A DNA stretch of 64,000 bases. Origin: CAZBSE01 sp964578625. GTDB taxonomy: Bacteria; Actinomycetota; Humimicrobiia; Humimicrobiales; Humimicrobiaceae. The notes beneath the pieces are model-generated. The model did no database searches and was not told the origin of the DNA. It saw nothing but the letters and a program-made list of their open reading frames with translations. Positions within the stretch are counted from its first letter, which is position 1. The number at the start of each line of letters is the position of its first letter. Positions 25,076 to 33,883 of the stretch are shown piece after piece. The stretch spans positions 186,001 to 250,000 of the forward strand of contig CAZODQ010000001.1 in NCBI GenBank assembly GCA_964578625.1, given 5' to 3'. The position numbers and the translations under genes are program-made.

Positions 25076-26566
25076 TTATAATCCAAGAATATCAAATATT
25101 ACATCTTTCATCTGACTGGCTTTGCATACAGTACTGTGAAGAATTTTTCTCTTTTCTATATCCTTTACTGCTTCAGGAATCCTCTTACCTGAAATGTCTG
25201 CCAGTGTCTTAAGAAGAGAGAACTCATCCATCCCGGCATATTTTTCATCTATGGCTCTGGTCACGCTTCCCGGAAACTTAAAGGGGCTTGCAGTAGAGAC
25301 TATAACCGTTTTTGTCCTGTCCCCGCTTTCTTTGATATATTTCCGGTATACATCATATCCGACCGCAGTATGTGGATCTATAAGATAGTCGAGGTCGCTA
25401 AAGACATATTTTATGGTCTTAAAGGTCTCACTATCCGTGGCAAATTCTCCGTAGAAATCAGGCATTTTTTTCTTCGCATCAGCAGTTATCTTAAACTCTC
25501 CATTTTTGTTAAGGTCACTGATAAGATTGTTTACCATATCCGGGTTATTGCCTAAGATATCATAGAGCAGGCGCTCCAGGTTGCTTGAAACAAGAATATC
25601 CATTGAAGGCGAACTGGTTACCACAAGTTTCCTTTTCCTATTGTATACTCCCGTGTTTATAAAATGATAAAGTACATTGTTCTCATTAGAAGCACATATC
25701 AGCTTACCCACAGGCAGCCCCATTTTTTTTGCATAGTAAGCCGCAAGAATATTTCCGAAGTTGCCGGTAGGGACAACGATATTTATTTTCTCATTTTCTC
25801 CTATTTTCCCGGATTTTATTAGATTACAATATGCGTACACATAATATACTATCTGGGGTATTAACCTTCCTACATTTATAGAATTTGCCGAAGAAAATCT
25901 GTATCCGCTGCTATTTAAAGTCTCACCTATTTTCCTATCGGAAAAGATCTCTTTTACTCCCCTCTGGGCATCGTCAAAGTTACCTTCAATACCGACAGCA
26001 TAAGTATTGTCTCCCACCTGTGTAGTCATATGTCTTTCCTGTATTATACTTACTCCATTCTCCGGGTAGAAAACGATTATTTTAGTACCCTTAACTCCGG
26101 CAAAGCCTTCCAGTGCTGCCTTACCCGTATCACCTGAAGTGGCAACAAGAATAACTATTTCTTTACCTATACCGTTCTTCCTTACTGCCGTCATTAAAAG
26201 ATGCGGCAGTATGGATAAGGCCAGATCCTTAAATGCCAGTGTCGGCCCATGAAAAAGCTCGAGGAAAAAGATACCATCTCTTTCTACCAGCGGTGCGATG
26301 AGGGGACTGTCAAATTTCTTATCATAAGCTTTACTGATGCAACTTTCGAGCTCTGTGGACGAAAAATCGGTGAGAAATTTACTCATTATATAAAAAGCAA
26401 GCTGGCCGTAATCCATCCTTGAAAGACTGCTCAGAGGCTGGTCAACCCGTGGGATGACCTCAGGGACAAAAAGACCTCCGTCCGAAGCAATACCCTTTAT
26501 AATTGCCTCAGAGGATGTCAGCCAGTTGTTAGTTCCTCTGGTACTTTTATAGAATAATTTTGACAT
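25076..26566 (-). CDS. thrC: Threonine synthase
   Basis: A 496-residue PLP enzyme converting O-phosphohomoserine to threonine and phosphate. The opening KLFYKSTRGTNNWLTSSEAIIKGIASDGGLFVPE is that of the long (E. coli/yeast-like) class. The PLP lysine is Lys113 in HGPTLAFKDLAL, and VATSGDTGKAALEG is the phosphate-binding loop. It begins five bases after hom with no Shine-Dalgarno of its own, so it is probably translated by coupling. The enzyme needs phosphohomoserine, which requires a homoserine kinase; the downstream apgM-like gene is the only candidate here. Confidence 0.97.
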   Translation of the reverse strand: MSKLFYKSTRGTNNWLTSSEAIIKGIASDGGLFVPEVIPRVDQPLSSLSRMDYGQLAFYIMSKFLTDFSSTELESCISKAYDKKFDSPLIAPLVERDGIFFLELFHGPTLAFKDLALSILPHLLMTAVRKNGIGKEIVILVATSGDTGKAALEGFAGVKGTKIIVFYPENGVSIIQERHMTTQVGDNTYAVGIEGNFDDAQRGVKEIFSDRKIGETLNSSGYRFSSANSINVGRLIPQIVYYVYAYCNLIKSGKIGENEKINIVVPTGNFGNILAAYYAKKMGLPVGKLICASNENNVLYHFINTGVYNRKRKLVVTSSPSMDILVSSNLERLLYDILGNNPDMVNNLISDLNKNGEFKITADAKKKMPDFYGEFATDSETFKTIKYVFSDLDYLIDPHTAVGYDVYRKYIKESGDRTKTVIVSTASPFKFPGSVTRAIDEKYAGMDEFSLLKTLADISGKRIPEAVKDIEKRKILHSTVCKASQMKDVIFDILGL

Positions 26567-26571
26567 TGCAG

Positions 26572-27900
26572 TTAATCTAGATCTTCCACCCTGATCACAC
26601 TTAAGACCTTATTTACAACTCCAAGTTTTGATATCTCACTTATTGATTTATATAAATTCTTATTGGCTACTTTATGGGTGATGAATATGAGCCTGGCTCC
26701 TTTTTTCCTGTCTGCCTGTTTCTGGATCATCGAATTGATACTTACCATATTTTTGCCGAACACCTCTGCTATACTGGCCAGGACTCCCGGCTTGTCTGCT
26801 ACATCCATAAGTATATAGAATTTGCTTATGGTATCATCTATGGATATGAACTTTTTATCCTCAAAACAGGTGCAGCCGTAGATTACCCCCTTCTTTTCAC
26901 GGTCAAAGTTCCTGGCGATTTTTATAATATCTCCTACTACCGAGCTTGCCGTGGGTCTGTCTCCGGCACCCCTTCCGTAGCTCATTATCTCATCAATATA
27001 GTTGCCGTAGACATAGACCGCATTGAATGTATCATCGATCGAGGCAAGTATATGACTTGTGGGTATCAGGGCGGGATGGACTCTTGCACTTATTTTCCCG
27101 TCTTCTTCGATCCCTATGGCCAGCAGCTTGATTCTATAACCCATATCCAGTGCATTACTTATATCGACAGATGAGATACCTGATATCCCTTCCTTGTATA
27201 CGTCGTTTTGTGTAACCCTTGAGTTAAAAGCAATAGAGCTCAAGATGGCGAGTTTGCATGCTGCATCATAACCCTCGATATCCGCCGACGGGTTCGTCTT
27301 CTCCGCATATCCAAGCTTCTGGGCTTTTGCCAGTGCATCATCAAATGACAGATTGGCCTTTTCCATTTGAGTAAGAATATAATTTGTGGTTCCGTTGACT
27401 ATCCCTACGATCTTGCTTATATTATTTGAAGCAAGAGAAGATTTCAGCGGCCCTATAATAGGTATTCCGCCGCCGACACTTGCTTCAAAAAGTATATCTA
27501 CATTGTTCTTTTCCGCTGCCGCAAGCAGGCTCCCGCCCTTATTGGCGATAAGGTCCTTGTTGGCAGTCACTACATATTTTCCGGAACTCAGCGCCCTCAG
27601 GATATAATCATATGCAGGGTCTATACCGCCGATTAGTTCAACAACTATATCTATATCTTTATCTTTTAGGATATCATCGGCACTGCTGCTTACTTCTATA
27701 CCTCCGGCTTTCTTTATGGGAGAAGCCTCTATCTTTTTTAAATCTTTTTCTGCGATCCTTTTAATATTAAGATTCTTCTTTATCTTTTTGGCAATATAGC
27801 TTTTTTGCTGCTGTATAAGGGAAAAAACACCGCTGGCAATATAACCGAAACCAATTATTCCGATATTTATGTCTTGAATGTTTTTATTTTCAATCTTCAT
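26572..27900 (-). CDS. hom: Homoserine dehydrogenase with ACT domain
   Basis: A 442-residue enzyme reducing aspartate semialdehyde to homoserine. The N-terminal Rossmann motif is GIIGFGYIASGV, the catalytic region VTANKDLIA and GGIPIIGPL..IVGIVNGTTNYIL follow, and a C-terminal ACT domain (about 360-440, MDVADKPGVLASIAEVFG) implies feedback control by threonine. I chose ATG 27900 (MKIENK). ATG 27912 has GGAG directly against it, and TTG 27918 lies further inside lysA. From 27900 the GGAG is 12 nt upstream, and the gene overlaps lysA by 11 nt. Confidence 0.96.
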   Translation of the reverse strand: MKIENKNIQDINIGIIGFGYIASGVFSLIQQQKSYIAKKIKKNLNIKRIAEKDLKKIEASPIKKAGGIEVSSSADDILKDKDIDIVVELIGGIDPAYDYILRALSSGKYVVTANKDLIANKGGSLLAAAEKNNVDILFEASVGGGIPIIGPLKSSLASNNISKIVGIVNGTTNYILTQMEKANLSFDDALAKAQKLGYAEKTNPSADIEGYDAACKLAILSSIAFNSRVTQNDVYKEGISGISSVDISNALDMGYRIKLLAIGIEEDGKISARVHPALIPTSHILASIDDTFNAVYVYGNYIDEIMSYGRGAGDRPTASSVVGDIIKIARNFDREKKGVIYGCTCFEDKKFISIDDTISKFYILMDVADKPGVLASIAEVFGKNMVSINSMIQKQADRKKGARLIFITHKVANKNLYKSISEISKLGVVNKVLSVIRVEDLD

Positions 27901-29215
27901 ATAATTTAACATCTCCAATCACTAAATCTTTATAAGTCTGCCTTTTTATCCACATCCAGCTCTTTCCGTTTTCAACTGCTACCACTGCACTTTTTAGCTG
28001 ACTGTTGTAATTATTTGACATAGAATAACCGTAAGCCCCGGTGGTTGCTACCGCTATAAAATCACCGCTTGATACCGGCGGCAACTTTATATGGTCTATT
28101 ATCACATCCCCGCTCTCACAGTGCTTGCCAGCTATGGAATAATATTTCATCTTACTTTGTTCGGTACTGCCGGCATCATTCATCCTGTTTGCCAGGTAGG
28201 CATTATATTTAGCCTGATAGAGCATTGGCCTTATATTATCAGACATGCCTCCGTCTATAAAAATATAGTCTTTTACTTTTTTTATTTCTTTGATCCCTCC
28301 GACTTCATACAGCGTCACACCTGCATTCCCGACAATGGACCTTCCCGGTTCCAGATATATCTTATCCAGTTTTACTCCAAACTTCTTCTGGTATTTTTTG
28401 ACTGCATCATAAACTACTCCAGCCAGATCCTTTATACCGGGCGCTCTATCTTCCGGGATATAATTTACCCCCAGCCCTCCGCCTATATCTATACTGGTGA
28501 CTGATACTCCTGATCTCTCTCTTACTTCCTTTATGAACTTTAACATGATCTCTATTAACTTGTCATAACACGACAGGTTGAATATCTGTGACCCTATATG
28601 GGCGTGAATCCCTATTAGCTGGAGCTGGCTGCTGCTTATATTTTTTACCGCCTCCAGGGCTGCATCACCTTCCAGGCCAAATCCGAATTTTGACTCTATT
28701 GACCCGGTCTGTATATATTCATGGGTACTGACCTTGATCCCGGGATTGACCCTCAACATGATCTTTTGCGTTATATTGTTTTTCCTGCATAACTCTTCAA
28801 GTGTCTCAAGCTCCATTTGGTTGTCCACCATAAAGAAGCCTGCTTTACTCTCAAGCCCGTATTCGATCTCCTTGCGGGATTTATTATTGCCGTGAAAATA
28901 TATCCTTTCGGCAGGAAAACCGCTGTTTATTGCGGTGAAAAGTTCTCCTCCCGTTGATACATCCAGACCCAATCCTAATCTATCCATAAGCTGGCACATG
29001 GCTGTGCATATAAATGCCTTACCAGCGTAAATTATCCCTACTTCCAGATCGGGAAAATTAAAACTTTCCCTGTAGCCCTTACACTGGTCTTTAATTGTGG
29101 CAATATCAAAAATATATAACGGAGTACCGTATTTTTCTTTTAACTTGAGGACATCGACTCCACCTATGACCAGGTGCCCTTCTTCGTTGACCTCTGAAGT
29201 GATCGGTAGAAGCAC
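27890..29215 (-). CDS. lysA: Diaminopimelate decarboxylase
   Basis: A 441-residue PLP fold-III enzyme making lysine from meso-diaminopimelate. Lys66 (YAGKAFIC) binds PLP. GSQIF, IDIGGGLGV (about 235), EPGRSIVGNAG and the C-terminal CESGDVI with the catalytic cysteine are all present. The start is GTG at 29215 with AGGAAGGA 6 nt upstream. It is followed by hom with overlapping frames. The argS-lysA-hom-thrC order is common in Actinobacteria. Confidence 0.97.
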   Translation of the reverse strand: MLLPITSEVNEEGHLVIGGVDVLKLKEKYGTPLYIFDIATIKDQCKGYRESFNFPDLEVGIIYAGKAFICTAMCQLMDRLGLGLDVSTGGELFTAINSGFPAERIYFHGNNKSRKEIEYGLESKAGFFMVDNQMELETLEELCRKNNITQKIMLRVNPGIKVSTHEYIQTGSIESKFGFGLEGDAALEAVKNISSSQLQLIGIHAHIGSQIFNLSCYDKLIEIMLKFIKEVRERSGVSVTSIDIGGGLGVNYIPEDRAPGIKDLAGVVYDAVKKYQKKFGVKLDKIYLEPGRSIVGNAGVTLYEVGGIKEIKKVKDYIFIDGGMSDNIRPMLYQAKYNAYLANRMNDAGSTEQSKMKYYSIAGKHCESGDVIIDHIKLPPVSSGDFIAVATTGAYGYSMSNNYNSQLKSAVVAVENGKSWMWIKRQTYKDLVIGDVKLYED

Positions 29216-29294
29216 TTTCTATCCTTCCTCTATATATAAAATCTAACTATTTAAATCAGATTATATGATTAATCAAATATTAATCCAGACTTTT

Positions 29295-30989
29295 TTACAT
29301 CTTTTCAGGAGCACTGACACTAAGAAGCTTTAAAGCATTTCTTAGCACACTTTTTACCAGCAGGATCAAAACAAACCTGTCAAGGTCCACCACTGCTTCG
29401 TCCTTCTCCCCATTTATTACCCTATAATTATTATAAAAATAATGAAACTCCGATGCCAGCCTGTACAGGTACTGCGTTATAAGATGCGGAGCATTACTTC
29501 TGCAGCTGTTATATACCACATCCGAATAAAGGATCATCGTCTTTGCCAGCTGCTTCTCATATTCATTTTTAAACTTTAGTTTTGATGTATCTGCCTCACC
29601 AAGATCATATTTATCTATATCCAGATTACCGGGACTGCTTTCCCTTATATTTTTAATAATACTTTCGATCCTTGCATGTGCATACTGTACATAATAGACA
29701 GGGTTCTGGTTTGATTTCTGCCTGGCAAGATCCACATCGAATTCCATCGGTGTATCAAAAGAATTCATGCTGAAAAAATATCTCACCGCATCTTTACCTA
29801 CCTCTTCTATCAGATCCCTCAAGTGATAAAGCATGCCTTTTCTCCTGGACATCTTAAGTGTCCTGCCCCTGTCCGTTAACTTTACCATCTGCCCTATTAT
29901 CACCGTCATTCTGTCATCTTCCAGTTCAAATACTTTTCCGATAGCTCTCAACCTGTCAACATAACCGTGGTGGTCCGCACCTAAAATATAAAATAACCTG
30001 TCATATCCCCTCTTTATCTTATCCATCATATATAGTATATCGGAAGCAAAGTAAGTGGGGTTCCCGTCTTTTCTTACCAGCACTCTGTCCTTATCATCCA
30101 CATACATTGAAGCCTTAAACCATAATGCTCCGTCCTTGGTGTAAATTGCATCCTTTTTTTTTAAATCAGTCAACAGCTTTTTAAAGTTTGAATCTTTATA
30201 GAGACAGCTTTCATAAAACCACCGGTCATACTCCACACCCATTAAAGCCAAAGTCTCGCCGATATAAGATACCATTATCCTTATGATTTCTTCTTTAAAA
30301 GGTCCTGCATCTACATCTTTTTTCCCGTCTTTTATGACTATGAATCTGTCATCATATTTACTGATCAATCTTTCAACCGCCAGGGATACTACTTCCTCAG
30401 GATATCCGTCTTCGGGATATTCCGTATCCCTTTTAAAATGCCTTAAATAGAGACACTTTGCGCAATCGCTGAATTTTTCAGCCTGACTCCCGTAATCATT
30501 GACATAATATTCCCTGAACACTTTATAACCGTTTGCGGTATAAATATTTGCCAGGCTGTCTCCCAATGCACCCCACCTGCCGTGGCCTATATGAAGATCA
30601 CCCGTCGGATTGGAACTAACATATTCAAACTGGACACTTTCTCCCTTGCCGCTTGTATTAGACCCGAATTTTTCAACTTTTGCTATAATTTCCTTCAGGG
30701 CCTTCTTTATGAATTCTTCCTTTAAATTGAAATTAATGAATCCCGGCTTCACTATATTTATATCTTCTACCTGGCTCCACCCGGAGATCTCCTCTGCTTT
30801 TATTTTTTCAGCAATATCCATAGGATTTTTTTTCAGTACCGGCGCCAGTATCATGGCAGCATTCGTTGACAGTTCTCCAAATTTTTTATTTTTTGGCTCT
30901 TCAACAGCCAGATTGTTAAGATCTGCCTTGACTACCTTTAACCTGCTTACATAGTCATATAACTTTTTTTTCAGTTCATTTATTACCAA
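29295..30989 (-). CDS. argS: Arginyl-tRNA synthetase
   Basis: A 564-residue class I synthetase. The HIGH motif appears as PTGDLHIGHGRWGALGD and the KMSKS-type loop as KMSRRKG. The C-terminal DALR anticodon-binding domain starts around residue 440, with PVYYVQYAHARI before it. The start is set at TTG 30989 because AAAGGA lies 7 nt upstream. The longer open frame to 31043 runs into the tRNA-Thr gene and cannot be the true start. It lies 15 nt after the tRNA and may be read from the same transcript. Confidence 0.96.
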   Translation of the reverse strand: MVINELKKKLYDYVSRLKVVKADLNNLAVEEPKNKKFGELSTNAAMILAPVLKKNPMDIAEKIKAEEISGWSQVEDINIVKPGFINFNLKEEFIKKALKEIIAKVEKFGSNTSGKGESVQFEYVSSNPTGDLHIGHGRWGALGDSLANIYTANGYKVFREYYVNDYGSQAEKFSDCAKCLYLRHFKRDTEYPEDGYPEEVVSLAVERLISKYDDRFIVIKDGKKDVDAGPFKEEIIRIMVSYIGETLALMGVEYDRWFYESCLYKDSNFKKLLTDLKKKDAIYTKDGALWFKASMYVDDKDRVLVRKDGNPTYFASDILYMMDKIKRGYDRLFYILGADHHGYVDRLRAIGKVFELEDDRMTVIIGQMVKLTDRGRTLKMSRRKGMLYHLRDLIEEVGKDAVRYFFSMNSFDTPMEFDVDLARQKSNQNPVYYVQYAHARIESIIKNIRESSPGNLDIDKYDLGEADTSKLKFKNEYEKQLAKTMILYSDVVYNSCRSNAPHLITQYLYRLASEFHYFYNNYRVINGEKDEAVVDLDRFVLILLVKSVLRNALKLLSVSAPEKM

Positions 30990-31004
30990 TAATTTTCCTT
31001 TCGT

Positions 31005-31080
31005 TGGAGCCGACGACCGGACTTGAACCGGTAACCTGCTCATTACGAATGAGCTGCTCTACCAGTTGAGCTACATCGGC
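31005..31080 (-). tRNA. tRNA-Thr (anticodon CGU)
   Basis: A 76-nt cloverleaf with encoded CCA (TGG at 31005-31007 on the plus strand). The acceptor stem GCCGATG pairs with CGTCGGC with one G-T pair. The D stem GCTC/GAGC, anticodon stem GCTCA/TGAGC with loop TTCGTAA (anticodon CGT) and T stem ACCGG/CCGGT with loop TTCAAGT are all perfect. It reads ACG codons. It sits between ricT and argS on the same strand, so it is likely processed from a longer mRNA. Confidence 0.97.
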
Positions 31081-31103
31081 TGGTCAATTGAAAATACAGC
31101 AGC

Positions 31104-31982
31104 TTAAATCTCCTTGGTTTTATCCTCACTGCTGTCTGCTTCTTTGGCAGCACTGCCGGTGTCCTGCTTTACTTCAACCCGTTCCTTTGTGATCTCGACT
31201 TCCGAAAGCGGGATGGATTTCCTGATATTACTGTCAAATTCCACAATTACAGACTGCTTTAAGGGTTCGTAACCACAGACTCCGCCGCAGCCGCAACTGC
31301 ATTTGACCTTTATGCCTATTTCCGGCGCCTTATCAATAAAGTTTTTATATGAATCATACTCATACTTCAGGCAGCACATTAGTCTCCCGCATATTCCGGA
31401 TATTTTAAAAGGATTCAATGGGAGATTCTGGTCCTTGGCCATTTTTATTGAAATGGATTCAAAATCCGTTAAAAAACTTTTACAGCATAAATTCATCCCG
31501 CACGGGCCCAATCCCCCCACCATTTTTGCCTCATCTCTTACTCCTATCTGTCTGAGCTCTATCCTGATTTTAAAATATGTGGCAAGCTCCTTTACCATTT
31601 CCCTGAAATCCACTCTTTTTTCCGAGGTAAAGTAGAATATCATCTTACTTTTATCAAACATCACATGTACATTTACCAGCTTCATTTTAAGTTTATATTT
31701 TTTGGCAAGCTGATTAAACTTTTTGAATCCCTTTTCTTCCTTTCTTATGTTTAACTCATCAACCGATAGGTCATAATATGTAGCTTTTCTTATAATTCTA
31801 TTTAAAGGAGTGGTGATATCGCTTTCGCTTATATCAATAGGGTGCACTACGACTTCCGCGATTTCCTTGCCCTCGTCTACATGGCATATGACTTTATCCC
31901 CCACATCCACTGAAATTCCGGCAGGATCATAATAATGCACCATATCATTTCCTCTAAACATTACTCCTACAATCAAAGACAT
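31104..31982 (-). CDS. ricT: RicT/YaaT family PSP1-domain protein
   Basis: A 292-residue cytosolic PSP1-domain protein. In Bacillus, RicT (YaaT) works with RicA and RicF in an iron-sulfur complex that promotes mRNA maturation by RNase Y and also affects sporulation. The cysteine motif is clear: GPCGMNLCCKSFL and GICGRLMCCLKYE, with a further C-rich segment (VKCSCGCGGVCG, about 240). The ATG at 31982 is preferred over a GTG at 31991 because GAGG lies 8 nt upstream of the ATG and the GTG is within it. It follows holB by 12 nt in the tmk-holB-ricT order found in Gram-positive bacteria. Confidence 0.93.
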   Translation of the reverse strand: MSLIVGVMFRGNDMVHYYDPAGISVDVGDKVICHVDEGKEIAEVVVHPIDISESDITTPLNRIIRKATYYDLSVDELNIRKEEKGFKKFNQLAKKYKLKMKLVNVHVMFDKSKMIFYFTSEKRVDFREMVKELATYFKIRIELRQIGVRDEAKMVGGLGPCGMNLCCKSFLTDFESISIKMAKDQNLPLNPFKISGICGRLMCCLKYEYDSYKNFIDKAPEIGIKVKCSCGCGGVCGYEPLKQSVIVEFDSNIRKSIPLSEVEITKERVEVKQDTGSAAKEADSSEDKTKEI

Positions 31983-31994
31983 TTGATACACCTC

Positions 31995-33062
31995 TTATTT
32001 ATATATATTCTGTAACTGAAGAAAAATATTATCCAGAGCCAGCTCTGAGTTAATTGAATGGCTAAGATAATTTCTATTCTCTTCAATGACCTTTATTAAT
32101 TTAAAAATTTTATCTATTTTAACATTTTTAATTTTCTTGCTTATAAAAAAATAATTCTTTGAAAAATTCATCGTTTTCTCTCCAGCTCCTGATTTTACTG
32201 CAAGAATGTCTTCAAGCCAGGCAGATATTATATCAAAAACCCTGCTCATACCCAAATTATGAAACTTTTTAATTTTTCTCTTGTTCCTTAATTTTAAAAT
32301 CTCAATATACCTGCTGATGTCACTTCTATCAAAATCGCTTTTATTTATTTCACTGATTTCCTTTTCCTGATCCGCCTTGACGGCTGTTTCCACTTTTTTA
32401 AGTATTTCAACCAATCTTAAAGTCAGATCAATAGAGGTGGTGGAGGCCTTCCCGCCATCCTCATTCTGCTCTATTATATTTTTTATACCTTCATCCAGAT
32501 ACTTTTCAATAACTTCAAAATCAGCTCTTTCCGGTCTCTCTTCAATAAATTTAAAATTCCAGCTGTAAACCAGGCACCTTGAAACTACTGTGGGCAGTAT
32601 CATTGAGACATCTTCCGTAAGTAATACAAATATACTATCATCATCAGGAGGATCTTCCAGAGTCTTGAGCAGCCTGTTTGCAGCTGGCAAGTTCATAAAC
32701 TCGGACTCCTTGATAATACATATTTTTTTGCCAGGGTTGTATGAACTCATGCTTATAAATCTCTGAAGCCTTGCAATTTCTTCTATCCTTAAAATATTGC
32801 CCTCCGGTTCTACAATTAAAACATTGGGATAAACACCTCTTGCCGTATTCCTGCAGATAATACAATCCCCGCATCCTTTATCAGGGCAATTGACAGAAGC
32901 AGCAAATATCAACGCCAGTTTGCTCAGAAGATTCATATTATTTCCACAGAACAGATATGCATGCGAAATATTGCCATTTTCTATCATTCCTGAAAGCAAT
33001 CTTATATTTGACTGGTTAATACTGTCTTTGGTCAAAAAATCTATATTTTCAAACAAATCCAT
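31995..33062 (-). CDS. holB: DNA polymerase III delta-prime subunit
   Basis: A 355-residue clamp-loader AAA+ subunit. ISHAYLFCG, a zinc module NCPDKGCGDCIICRN (about 52-66), KICIIKESEFMNLPAANRLLKTLEDPPDDD (about 110) and STVVSRC-like TVVSRCLVYSW are typical. The P-loop is degenerate, as expected for delta-prime, which does not hydrolyse ATP. It lies between tmk and ricT, with eight bases to tmk. The C-terminal third diverges as usual. Confidence 0.92.
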   Translation of the reverse strand: MDLFENIDFLTKDSINQSNIRLLSGMIENGNISHAYLFCGNNMNLLSKLALIFAASVNCPDKGCGDCIICRNTARGVYPNVLIVEPEGNILRIEEIARLQRFISMSSYNPGKKICIIKESEFMNLPAANRLLKTLEDPPDDDSIFVLLTEDVSMILPTVVSRCLVYSWNFKFIEERPERADFEVIEKYLDEGIKNIIEQNEDGGKASTTSIDLTLRLVEILKKVETAVKADQEKEISEINKSDFDRSDISRYIEILKLRNKRKIKKFHNLGMSRVFDIISAWLEDILAVKSGAGEKTMNFSKNYFFISKKIKNVKIDKIFKLIKVIEENRNYLSHSINSELALDNIFLQLQNIYK

Positions 33063-33070
33063 TTTTTAGC

Positions 33071-33706
33071 TTATAAATATTGTTCGACTTTGCTTTTTAC
33101 TTCCTTGAATATATCCTCTATATTCTTTTCACCATCGATTACCACAAACCTGTCTTTGTTTCTCCCGGCAATATTTAGATAACCTTTGTAAATCTTTTCT
33201 CTAAAGTTATTTTTTTCAAGTTCGATCCTGTCTCTTTTTCTGCTCGCATCATCCATTCTCTTTTTACCCTTGTCTGCTTTAACCGATAGTAAAAAAGTTA
33301 TATCCGGCGCTATCCCGTCAGTGGCCCAGAGGCTCATATCTAAAATCTTCTCGCTGCCCAGGCCCCTGGCTATACCCTGATAAACTACTGTTGAATCAAA
33401 AAATCTGTCACATATCACAATCTTGCCTTTCCTTAAAGCCGGAGCTATTATCCTTGATACGAGTTCTGCTCTGGAAGCAAGGAAAAGAAAAGTCTCGGCT
33501 TTATAAGACATTTTATGATTTTCCTTATCCAGAAGAATTTTTCTGATCTTTCTGCCGATTTCAGTCCCGCCGGGTTCAATAGCTGTAATAACATCAAAAC
33601 CTTTCTCCTTTAAATATTTGTAAAGAAGCTTTATCTGGGTGGTTTTCCCCGAGCCGTCAAGACCTTCAAATGTTATAAAGAGACCTTTTTTCATAACATA
33701 ATTCAT
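33071..33706 (-). CDS. tmk: Thymidylate kinase
   Basis: A 211-residue P-loop kinase phosphorylating dTMP to dTDP. Seen: FITFEGLDGSGKTTQ (P-loop), EPGGTEIGRKIR, CDRFFDSTVVYQG and a basic LID region (about 150-160). Start options are ATG 33706 and ATG 33694; neither has a clear Shine-Dalgarno, and the second (MKKGLFITFEG) fits the family better. It heads the unit tmk-holB-ricT-tRNA-argS. The 177 nt upstream hold AT-rich DNA with a 12-bp palindrome but no convincing promoter. Confidence 0.95.
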   Translation of the reverse strand: MNYVMKKGLFITFEGLDGSGKTTQIKLLYKYLKEKGFDVITAIEPGGTEIGRKIRKILLDKENHKMSYKAETFLFLASRAELVSRIIAPALRKGKIVICDRFFDSTVVYQGIARGLGSEKILDMSLWATDGIAPDITFLLSVKADKGKKRMDDASRKRDRIELEKNNFREKIYKGYLNIAGRNKDRFVVIDGEKNIEDIFKEVKSKVEQYL

Positions 33707-33883
33707 CTTATTTTTTTAAATAAAATATATTTAATAATATCTTAATAAAAGGAATTTTAAAACTGCGTGTAAAAGATTTTACCCGGATATATCATAATAT
33801 GATCTGACCAAAGTCAAAGATCTGATCAGCTTTTATCCGGCCGGATATAATGTAAGTTTAAGAGTATATTAAATTATGTGACT

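Noticed and set aside
30990..31043. N-terminal extension of argS
   Set aside because: It would translate into the tRNA-Thr gene; the TTG at 30989 with AAAGGA is better.
33835..33846. Perfect 12-bp palindrome ATCCGGCCGGAT downstream of the giant activase gene
   Set aside because: It leaves almost no loop and lacks a T-run, so it is not a terminator; no regulator nearby points to an operator.
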